A DNA stretch of 64,000 nucleotides from Graphilbum fragrans. Its lineage: Eukaryota > Ascomycota > Sordariomycetes > Ophiostomatales > Ophiostomataceae. The notes under the pieces were generated by a model that saw only the letters and a program-made list of their open reading frames with translations, did not search any database and was not told the origin of the DNA. Both the position numbers and the translations under genes were made by a program. Shown here piece by piece: positions 10,417-20,508 of this stretch. Numbering within the stretch: position 1 is the stretch's first letter; each line of letters opens with the position of its first letter. The stretch lies in contig LLKO01000003.1 of the NCBI GenBank assembly GCA_001513895.1, forward strand, positions 434,001 to 498,000, written 5' to 3'.

Positions 10417-12669
10417 ATGCGGCGCGGTGTGTTGCCCGCGGCCTCGCTATGGCTTTCTATGGGCGGACTGGTTCGGGCAGCCGAGACTGTCTACGTCACG
10501 GATCTGCCCATTTTCACATCCTTGGTGAGTACCAGTACCATGAGGGACAAGGCTTGCGCCTCGACAGAATATTGTCGTGTGCACACCGCAAGAGATAGTG
10601 ACTGACAGGATTCTGCGAATAGGCCGATTGTGTGCAAACACCTCTTAGCTACTACATCCAGACGATGACGTATGACAGCTGTCCCGAAGCTGTCACCGGT
10701 CTGCACTCTTGCATCTGCAGCAACAAAGCCTTCTCAACCTCTATATCCCAGCAAGTCGCATCGGGAGTCAGCGTAAGCTGCGGCGGCACAGCAACCGCAG
10801 ACCAGTCGTCGGCATCCGTCGTCTTCAGCGCCTATTGCAATCAAGGCGAGGTTGCCGCCTCTTTCGCCGCCCCGTCCCTCCCTGTCTCCGTTTATATCAC
10901 CGACATCCCCGAGATCTCGTACCTGGCACCATGCGCTTCCGAAGGCGTTACTGATGCTGTGATGACGATGGTATGGCATTCCATGTGCCCATGTTACAGT
11001 GGCCACCATGCAAGCTGCTCCTGGTAACTAACAGGATATATGACAGACCTATGAACTCTGCCCTGCCGACGCCGCCAACCTTGCCACGTGCGTGTGCCAG
11101 AAGAACCAGAACTCGCTTATGGTCAGCCAGAGCATCAACTCCTATGTTCGGTCCGGCTGCTCGTCGCACACCCAAGACATCGCTTCAGCCCAAGCCTTCT
11201 TCTCTGCTTACTGCGAGTTGAACGCGGGTGTATCGTCGTTCCCATCTGTAACCAACCCTCCTGGCGACAGTACGTCTTTCATGCCGAGCGTTTTTATAAA
11301 GTTTTATCAAATCAACGCTGCGGATAAACCAATCCCCTAATTCAGCCTTAGTTTGGCCGGATGCTAACCTGTCTAGTGACCTACTATGTTACCGATCTGC
11401 AGGAATACAGTTCCCTTCCTAGCTGTGTTCAGGAAGCTGTTTCTGGTGGCGTCTTCACGGTATGCCTTTCAGCTCCTTTATTGCCTCCAGCTCTTTCCAA
11501 TAACCATACTAATTCTCCTAGAACACATATGATCTCTGCCCACCAGGCCCGCAGCTTCTCGCCTCTTGCGTGTGCATTAAAGAAAGCATGTCGGCTCTGG
11601 TTTCGAGCTATGTTACGTCTCTTGTCAAGTGGAACTGCCCGTCCGCCAATGCAGCCCAGATCACTTCTGGTCTCAGTGTTCTGGGTGTCTATTGCAGCGC
11701 CGCCAACGACGAACTTGTTCCCACCGGCATTTCCAATTCTGGTAAGTTCTCTTTACGATTGTAGCTGATATGTGAAGCCTGTCGTCGGTGATCACTAACC
11801 AGGAGTTAGTGGCCCAAAGCACACCTGTCGGTGCGACCGGTGTCGTCGGTACAGGAACAGCAGAGACTGGTTCAGCTGGCAGCACCGGAGGAAGCAGCCG
11901 CGGAGGCAGTGAAAGTGGCGGTAGCGGTGGCAGTGGCAGTAGCAGCAGTGGTAGTAGCAGCGATGGCGATGGCAACTCGCACACCACCTCGAACACTGCC
12001 ATCATTGCCGGTGCCGCTGTTGGCGGCGTCGTTGCCATCATTGCAATCATTGGTGCCACCATCCTCGTCTTCCGTCGTGTCCGCAGAAACAAGCACAGCC
12101 CTCCGCAGGATTTCCAGCAGCTCCAGAACCTGCCGCCCAACCCCAAATACGACAAGGCAGAGCTCGGCGGCACCGAAATCAGCTCCGCGGCCGCGGCCGC
12201 AGTTGCCATCGGCAAGCCTCCCCCGAGTCCCAGCTATAGCATGAACAAATTCGGTCACCCGTCTCCCGTGATGCCAAGCATATCTCCCGTGTCCGCCCAC
12301 CAGGGCGGCCAGGTCTACCCACCACCACCCGCTTTTGTCAGCCCGGTCAGTGCCTACCCGCCCACCTCGGAGCTGCCGGGGCAGATGTACGCACCGAATG
12401 CTCCTTATCCCCAAGGAGGCCACGCGGAACTGCAGGGCCAGCAGTCATTTGTCACACAACACCCTCCACAGGCCGAGCTCTACGGCCAGGCCGTGCCTTA
12501 TTCGCCTCTCCAGACCCAGCACCCACAGGGTCCTGTCTACCAGGCCGATTCCCGGCCAGTACAGCCGACTTCTGGCCCTGGACCGGGCATGTCGTGGCAT
12601 TCGGGCCCAGTGTCGCAATCATACGCAGAGCTCGATGGCCAGAACAGTGGCCAACCGCGTGCCATCTAA
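10417..12669 (+). CDS. Membrane-anchored protein with three six-cysteine CFEM-like repeats
   Basis: A predicted type I cell-surface protein of 613 residues; function unknown, possibly a wall sensor or adhesin. Exons are 10417-10524, 10623-10970, 11047-11269, 11377-11459, 11522-11741 and 11810-12669; all frames join and all introns are GT-AG. Order: signal peptide (residues 1-22), then three repeats that each begin with YVTDLP or a variant and carry six Cys in the pattern C-x(~18)-C-x(~9)-C-V/I-C-x(~24)-C-x(~20)-C, each ending near FSAYC or LGVYC. A Gly/Ser linker follows, then one membrane helix (IIAGAAVGGVVAIIAIIGATILVF), a basic stop (RRVRR) and a Pro/Gln/Tyr-rich cytoplasmic tail. Canonical CFEM domains have eight Cys, so the assignment is 'CFEM-like'. 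Introns in repeats 2 and 3 fall at the same place, just before the TYELCP / NTYDLCP stretch. Confidence 0.85.
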
Positions 12670-13825
12670 ATTGCCTCCTAGCCACATATTGTATTCTAGT
12701 TCACCATGCCATTAGCGATCTACATTTTGAAAAGCGGATGACGCAGTATGAATGAGTTGGGTGTTTTGCATTTTTTTGGTTTATATGTTTATATAGTTGC
12801 TGTCTATACTTGGAGCCATTTCATTGGATGTTTTAAGTACGGGTCTTTGCATGAATCTTGAAGGCCGGTTTGGTAGAGCGCGGTGCTGGCCAGGAAGACA
12901 AGATAGAATGGGGGCGAATCAGGCTCAGTATAATTTGGGTATTTAGAGCATAATCAATAGTAATGTTATTGGGGCTCAAGTTAAAACACGTTTTATATAT
13001 TCAATGTATCGTTGCGTCATTCACGACAACTTTACTAGCTTCCATGGGAGGTAGCACAACCTTACGAAGACAATAGTCATGATTGTGACACCAAATAGCA
13101 ATAGATCACCCGACAAATCACTGGGCCGGTATCATACTAGGAAGGCAGGGATATTATAATTACACGGCCTAAGCTGAAATAGCTTCCAGCTTTGGTTGAC
13201 GCATCACGTGATGCGACGATTGGAGACAGCCTCTAGCTGTTTCTATTCTGTATATGAGCATTGAGTATTACTATTTATATAGTGACGCTAAGCACCTGAT
13301 TCTAACAATATAATAGCAAGTTTACTGAGCACCTCTTCTCAGACGATTCATATTGTCCAGCTCAGTGGTGCTGCCTCCTCTGTTGTAAGAGATCGAAGGC
13401 GGTTGGCGCTTAATGTGCCCACTTTTAAGGCGCGCTTTCATTGGCTGGAAGCTACTGTCGCCCCGTGCACCAGTCCAACGCCATTACTGCTGCTACCGGA
13501 AGCAGCGAACCTGCAACTGAAAAAATACAAACAAAGCTGAGTGGAGGGTAAGAAGATCTTGAAGAGCACGACTTGCGCCAAAAGCCAACGGCGCACATCC
13601 GACAAATCGCAGCCGGTCTACTGTCGGAGGCTCCTTTATTTCTCTATTGTTGCTCTATCGGAAGCACCACCTGGACGCGACAGCCCGGGGTTTCTTGATG
13701 GATGCCCAATAGAGCTTCAGCATTGTCGCCTTCTTTCCCCTTTGTTGATTCACTCCTTTTCCCCCCTCGTTTTATCGTTTTTTCACCCGCATACTTTCCC
13801 CTTCGTTCTATCCCGTTTTCCCATT
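12670..13825. other. Intergenic spacer and promoter of the Mlp1/TPR-like gene
   Basis: The first 700 bases are AT-rich and fit the 3' region of the CFEM-like gene; no gene is seen. A 16-bp palindrome lies at 13200-13215. From about 13720 to 13820 the sequence becomes a pyrimidine-rich leader, as is common just before fungal start codons. The frame upstream of 13826 is open back to 13541, but that part lacks protein-like character. Confidence 0.6.
13200..13215. promoter_or_regulatory. 16-bp perfect palindrome with an E-box core (CGCATCACGTGATGCG)
   Basis: The sequence equals its own reverse complement over 16 bases, centred on CACGTG. Its core ATCACGTGA also occurs in the TRM7/MAK5 spacer. 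A dimeric bHLH protein binding site is the natural reading. Its distance of about 610 bp from the Mlp1/TPR-like start is compatible with an upstream regulatory site. Confidence 0.45.
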
Positions 13826-16800
13826 ATGGCGGCTGCGGCCGTGGACGTGGGCTATCTGTCCACCTATCTTGGTGTGCAAGAAACAAGCCTCTCCGCTGCC
13901 GTGACTGAGCCGACCATTGAACTTGTCCAAGCCATCCTCGACGCCGTTACTACTAAAGCGCACGAGTTCGACAACCTATACGCCGAAAAACTCAAGGTCG
14001 ACATCGAGCTAGAGAGCATCGTACGCGGATCAGAGGCTCGCAGTGACGCATTCAAGACCGCTGCGGAGGGTTCTCAGAAGCAAGTGGAGGAGCTGCGGCG
14101 CAAGCTTCAAGATGAAGGTTGGTACCTCCCAGATAGGCGTGAGGATGGTCGCATATGCTTTTTTGGGCATCACAAACTTTGTGCGGCTAGCTAACACGCT
14201 TTCTCTCTTCAGAAAACGCCAAGCGGTCGATCGAGAACGAGTTCCAAGCTCTCAAGGCGTCTACCTCGAATGCGCAAGACGAACTAGAGCGGCTTGCGAG
14301 CCGAAACGCCTCCCTCGAAGCGTCAAACCGCGACACGCTTGCCATCCTCGAATCGAAAACGACGGCCAACTCGGAGCTTGCGGAAGAGCTACAGAAGCAG
14401 CACCAGAAGAACCTAAAACTAAACCAGGACATCACGGCGCTTCAGCAGTCGATCCAGGCTGCCCAGGCGTCTGCTAGCAGTGCGAAGTTCCGCGAGCAGT
14501 CGCTGCAGCAAGAACTCGAATTTGCACGCAAGAACAGCGAGTGGTTCGAGGCTGAGCTGAAGACCAAGAGCGACGAGTCTCTCAAGTTCCGCAAGGAGAA
14601 GGGCGCACGCATCGCTGAGCTTCAACGCCAGAACGAAGAGGCTCAGTCCACCATCGACTCTCTGTCACGCACCGAAAAGCAGCTGCGCGTTCGTCTTGAG
14701 GAGGCTCAGCGCAAGGCCGAGGAGGCGCTTGCGAAAGTGCAGCAGCTTCAGGAGGGAGCCTCGCGCAACGAAGAGAGCTTCCGTGCAGAACTGGAATCAT
14801 CGAACCGCCTCGTCGAGCTCAAGGAGCAGCAAACAGAAACACATCGCAACCGCCTACGCGAAGTTGAACTACGACTCGAACAAGTCAAGGATGAATCCAC
14901 CAATGAAGTGCGCCGGGTGCGCCAAGAGATGGAACAGGTCAAGGAGGATTTGCAGCAGAGCGAGCAGCGTGCTCACGACTTCGAAACAGAGCTAGACCGC
15001 GTCCAGGCTATGATGGCCACGCCAGCAGCCGCCATGCCATCCCTACAGCCCGGATCGGCACCCCAGACACCCAGAGCTAACGGCTCTCTCCTCCGAGCGG
15101 CATCACCATTTGGCACACCCGGCTCAATCCTTCGCGGCAAATCCAGCATCACGGCTTCCCAGGCCATGGAGGAGCTATACAAGACCAAGGGTGAACTGGC
15201 TCGGGAGCGGAGACGCACTCAGGAACTGTCTCGTGAACTCGACGAGATGATGACGGCACTGGAAGCCAAGAGCCCGGAAATTTCCGACCTCCAGGAGGAG
15301 GCTGAGCGGCTGCGGAACGAGAATATGCAGATCTCTCAGCTCTGCGAAGAAAGCTTTGCTGAGCGGGATGTCGCGAGGAAGGCGGCCAAGAAGGCAGAAG
15401 CTAGCGGCATCACGGCCCACGCCGAAATCGAGATTTTGCGGGCACAGCTGCGCGACCTCAGCACGCAGGTGCAGCTTCTTATCTTCAACCTTCACGCACG
15501 TGAAAAGGGCATCGACGAGCTGACCGAAGAGGAGGTGGCCCAGTTCGATCGGCTGCAAAAAGGCCAGCTCTCGGAAGGCGCTTTGGACGACATGTCAGAC
15601 ACTCACCGGTTCATCTCGGAGCGGTTTGTGACCTTCAAGGACATCAGGGAGCTCCAGGAGAAGAACGGCGAACTCTTGCGCATCACGAGAGAAATGGCGA
15701 CCAAGATGGAGAACGACGAAGCGTCAGCAGCCAAGCAGCAAATGGAGCAGGACCAAGCCGAACTCAAGACACTCCGTAACACGGTGTCGCGACTCCAAGA
15801 CGAGTCCAAATCAGTCATTGTGCGCATGAAGAGCTACATGACGGAGCGCGATATGTTCCGCCGCATGCTGCAGCAAAAGGCCAGCCCTGCCGAAATCAAC
15901 TCGGTGCTTGGTGGCGGGCAGTCGGCTGACGGAAGCCAACGCGAGGTTCTTGCCAGCATCGAGCAGAACTCGACAGCTGATGAGGCCGACATGACCATTG
16001 CTCTTCGCGAGCTGCAGAACAATTTTGACGCCTACCGGAACGAGCAGGGCGTGGACCGCAACACGATGCGTACACAGGTGGAGAAGCTGTCGGCCGAGAG
16101 GAGTAGCCTCCAGGGTGAGATTGCGCGGATCAACAGCCAGCTGACATTGGCGTCGGAGCGGTACGAGATTCTCAAGTCCAACTACGCTGCTCTGGAGACA
16201 GACAACAGGGCGCTCCAGGAGAAGAACCAGACGCTTTCCGAATCGTATGCGAAGCAAGACATTCGGACGGAGCAAGTGGGCATGGATCTTGTTGAGGTGC
16301 GCAGCCTTCTTGAGAGCATGCGCAATGAGAACGCCAATCTCAAGGCCGAGAAGACGCTTTGGAAGGGCATTCAGGACCGGCTGGTGCAGGACAACGAGAA
16401 CCTGGCCCAGGACAAGTCCCGTCTCAACAGTCTCCTGGCGTCACAGCAGAGCCTGCTCAACGAGCGCGAGCTTTCTGAATCGGAGACCAAGCGCCGGCTC
16501 CAGAACCAAATCGACAATCTCGAAACGGAACTGACGACGACCAAGCGCAAGCTGTCCGACGAGGTGGAAGACAGCAAGAAGCTGCAGCTCCGCAAAGAGT
16601 ACGACGCGCAGCAGGCGCAGAAACGCATTGACGACCTGATGGCAAGCATTGCTCAGAGCAAGGAGGAGCTGGTTGCGATCAAGACGACCCGTGACCACCT
16701 CCAAGCTCGTGTGAGCGAGCTTACCATTGAGCTGCGGAATGCTGAGGAGCGCACGCAGAGACTGCAACCACGTCCGACACCGCGTGCACCACAGGCTCAG

Positions 16801-19800
16801 AGTCAGGCAGATGCCGACGAAGAGGCGGGCTCGGCCGACCGGCTGCAGGAGCTCGAGGACGAGGTGGCGGACCTGAAGCGAGACCTTGATTTGGCACGTG
16901 CGGAGCTCGAGAATACCAAGGCTGAGACAGCGACCTACAAGGACATTGCGCAGGGCGCAGAAGAGGACCTAAACAGCATCAACGAGTCACAAGAACAGTA
17001 CCGGCAAGAGATGGATGCGGCTCTGGACGCCAAGGACTCTCGTATCCGGGAGCTGGAGCAGCGGGTGGAAGACCTCTCGGCAGAGCTCACCAACACGAAC
17101 AACGAGCTGTCGACACTGCGCGACTCTCAGGCAGAACTGGGCCGCAAGTTGGAGGAAGAGAAGAAGATTCTAGAATCAGAGCTCTCGCGATTCCGGGATG
17201 CGGAGGAACGATACAAGGAGGAGAAGAAATACCACCAATCCGATCTACGGGCCCAAGCGGACATTGCGGCACGGGCACAAAAGGACTACGAGCAGGAGCT
17301 GGTCAAGCACGCAGAGGCTGCGAAGCAACTGCAGGTACTCCGCGCCGAGCACAACCAGCTGCGCACAGAAGCAGCATCATGGCACGCCGAAGCCGAATCG
17401 GCCAAGCTGACGCTGACGCAGAGCGAGTCTTCCTGGGAAGAGCGGCGCCAGCAATTGGAGCAAGAAATCTCGGAAATCAAAGCACGGCGGGAAGACACCA
17501 ACGCGCAGAACAAGCTGCTCGGGCAGCAGCTGGAGAGCGTCACGGGGCAGATTGCCAGCCTGCAGCAGAGCCGAACGTCGCTGGGCGCCGAGGGTGACGT
17601 TGGCAGCACGGCGGCGGGCCTGTCCGACACGGCGACGGATGGCCTCCGGGAGCTCAACAGCTATCTACGACGCGAGAAAGAGATCCTGGAGGTGCAGTAC
17701 AACCTCAAGCTGCAGGAGAACCAGCGGCTGCAGCAGAAGCTGGACTACGCACAGACGCAGCTCGACGAGACACAACTAAAATTGGAGCAAGAACGACGCG
17801 CACACGCAGATGTGAGCCGGTCGGCGCAGACACACAAGGAGCTCATGGAGAAGCTCAACGAGCTCAACCTGATCCGTGAGAGCAATGTGACGCTGCGCAA
17901 CGACAACCAGAACACGCAGATCCAGCTCGGCCTGAAGGAAGCCAAGGTGCAGGAGCTGCGGGCGCAGATCGAGCCGCTGGAGCAGCAAGTGTCGGAACTG
18001 GAGAACCAGAAGCAGTTTGCCGAGGAGGAGCTCAAGCAGATCACCGAAGACCGCGACCGGTGGCAGAAGCGCACAGAGAGCATCCTCACCCGATACGGCC
18101 GCGTGGATCCCACGGAGCTGGATCAGCTCAAGCAGACCGTGTCGGACCTGGAGACAGAGCGGACAACGCTGCAAGAAGCGGGAGCAGCGCTCCAGCAAAA
18201 GGTGCAGGAGCTGGAAGGCGCCGTCGAGTCGGAGCGCAGCCAGTGGAAAGAGAGCCGCCAGCGGCTTATCGACCAAGCCAAGGAGAAAGCCAGACAGCAG
18301 GGCGCGCAGATCCGCGACATCACGGTGCAGAAGAACGAGCTGCAAGAGCAGATGATGGCGACGGCGGAGAGACTGGCAGCCGTGGAGCAGGAGCTGGAGA
18401 CAGCCAACGCAGCCAAGGCAGTGCTGGAAGGCCGGGTGAACGCTCTGGAAAGCCAGCTTGCGTCAGGAGGCTCGGCTCCAGCAGCTGCTGCTCCGGTCGC
18501 TTTTGGAGCGCCTTCTGGGCAGCCGTCGGCAGAAGAGGCGGCGCAACTGCAGCAGACCGTCAGCCAGCTTCAGTCAGAGCTGGCAGCCATCCAAGAACAG
18601 AAGTCGTGGGCCGACCAAGAACTGGCGGTGCTGCGTGGCCAACTCGAGTCGGCCGCTCAGGAGAGAGACGCCGCTCTTTCTCAAGCGCAGCAGGCACTCG
18701 AGCAATCGGCCATCAACGGAGCGCACACGACAGCATCCGTGGCCGAGACGCCTGTGCCTCCTGCCACCACCAACGGGCTGGCCAGCGAATCGGCCGCGGA
18801 CGGCGCCGTTTCTGCGCTGTCCGATGCGGAGAAGCAGGCGCTGGAGCAGAGAGCGGCGCTTGCCGAGGCCAAGGCAGCCGAGTACGAACAGAAGGCGAAG
18901 GAGGTGGAAGACAACATCCAAGCGATCCTGAAGGAGCGGTCGGACAAGATGAAGGATGCTCTCAACCGACGACTCAAGGAGTCCAAGGAGAAGGGCGAAC
19001 AGGAGCTCAAGGAGGCGCGCGAGAAGATCCAGGCCGAGCTGGAGCTGCGGATCGAACAGGAGAAGAAGATCTGGCAGGCAGAGCAGAGCACACAAGCGCC
19101 GACGGCAGCCGTCCCAGCGACTCCAGTCAAGCCCGAGGCGGCAGCTCCACAAACGCCGACCACGGCCACGGCAGCCGGCACGCCACTCGACGTGTCGAGG
19201 CTCGGCGACGCGGAAACGCGCGAGCTGCTCGCCAACAACCCGACGATCCGCAGCATTGTCACGGCGAACATCAAGAAGAAGATCGACCTGGAGACGAAGA
19301 AGGTGCGCGAAGAGGTGGAGCAGACGCTCAAGGGCGAGTACGACGCCAAGATTTCGTCGGCGCGCGAAACAGGGCAGATGATGGCCGAAAAGAAATCGTC
19401 GATCCGCATCAACATGGCCGAGAACAAGCTCAAGACAGCCGCAGCCAAGCTCGAGGTCGTGTCGACCGCCGCCCAGCAAACGCCGCTTCGTCCGGTCGGC
19501 GAGGTCTGGAATATCGCCAAGGATGCCCGGCCTGCTCCGGCGACACCAGCCGCTCCGGCAACACCAGCAACGCCCGCCGTCCAGGCTGCCATGCCAGCAA
19601 CACCGCAGGTGGCCGGCACAACTCCGGCACCGTCTGGGACGCCTGTGGCCCCCAGCTTTGGTAAGTGTGGCCGGCTACTCGTCTACGATGCTCCAGAATC
19701 CCCCTTGCTAACAAGTCAAGCACCCGTCACTCCCAATCCCCAGGCTTCCGCGGCCGTACCTTCTACGCTCCCGCCAAGACCGATGGCTCAAGGCTCTGCT

Positions 19801-20508
19801 CGGGGACTGCCAAATGCTGGTACTCCGAACAACCATCCGTTCATGGGGAAGCCTGCTGGCCAGGTTCCGGCTTCGCTGCCCAATCCGTTTGCGAAGCCGA
19901 TCCAGCCGTCTCCGCAGCAGCAGCAACATCAACACCATCAACAGCAGCAACACCATCAACAGCTGCAACAGCAACAACTGCAACAACTGCAACAGCAGCA
20001 ACAGCTGCAGCAACAGCAGCAACAGCAGCCACAGCAGCAACAGCAGCAGCAGCAAATAAAGCCTCCTACTCCTACGCCTGCCGTTGCACAGGGACAGCAG
20101 CCGACTCCTGCTGCCGCACCACAGCAACAAAAACAACCACAGGCACAACAGCCGCCACTGCAGCAACCACCCCAAGGGCAGCAACCTCAGGGCCAGCGCA
20201 GCGGCATTCCCGTGCCTGGAGGCGGCCGCGGCGGCGCCAACAACCGTGGCGGCGGCCGAGGCGGCGGTGTGTACCAGGCACCTCGTGGTCGTGGCCGTGG
20301 CGGAGGTGTTGGTCAGAACCAGGGCCGTGGCGGAGGAAACGCCGGCGCAGGAGGAGGAGGTGCTGGAAACGGCGCTCTCAACCCGTCCGCCGACACATTC
20401 AATCCAGGCAACAAACGGCCACGGAACGACGGCGAAGCTGGTGCTGGAAACGGTGGTGGGGGAGCCAAGCGGATGCGTGGAGGAGGGCAACAGGGCCAGG
20501 CTCACTGA
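13826..20508 (+). CDS. Mlp1/TPR-type nuclear pore basket protein
   Basis: A 2175-residue coiled-coil protein of the Mlp1/Mlp2/TPR family. These form the nuclear basket filaments of the pore and take part in mRNA export quality control and spindle-checkpoint anchoring. Exons are 13826-14117, 14213-19660 and 19721-20508. Intron 1 (95 nt) is phase 1. Intron 2 (60 nt, GTAAGT...GCTAAC...AAG) is a multiple of three and free of stops, so retention would add 20 residues. Nearly continuous heptad-type Glu/Gln/Leu/Lys sequence runs from about residue 30 to 1650. The TPR/Mlp1-type block ELLANNPTIRSIVTANIKKKI and the following helix come after it. The C-terminus is Ala/Pro/Thr-rich, then Gln/His-rich (47 codons), then Gly/Arg-rich (GGGRGG, PRGRGRGGG) with a basic KRPR element. 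The start is the first Met after a pyrimidine-rich leader. Total length and order match the family. Confidence 0.88.
19915..20055 (+). repeat. CAG/CAA/CAT repeat coding a Gln/His tract in the Mlp1/TPR-like protein
   Basis: Forty-seven codons consist almost only of CAG, CAA and CAT with scattered CTG, encoding polyglutamine broken by His, Leu and one Pro. The interruptions should lower slippage, but length variation between strains is likely. Confidence 0.9.

Noticed and set aside
18060..19664. 534-codon plus-strand frame rich in Arg, Gly and Ala
   Set aside because: An out-of-frame shadow of the Mlp1/TPR-like coiled coil; no domain, and composition typical of a shifted GC-rich exon.
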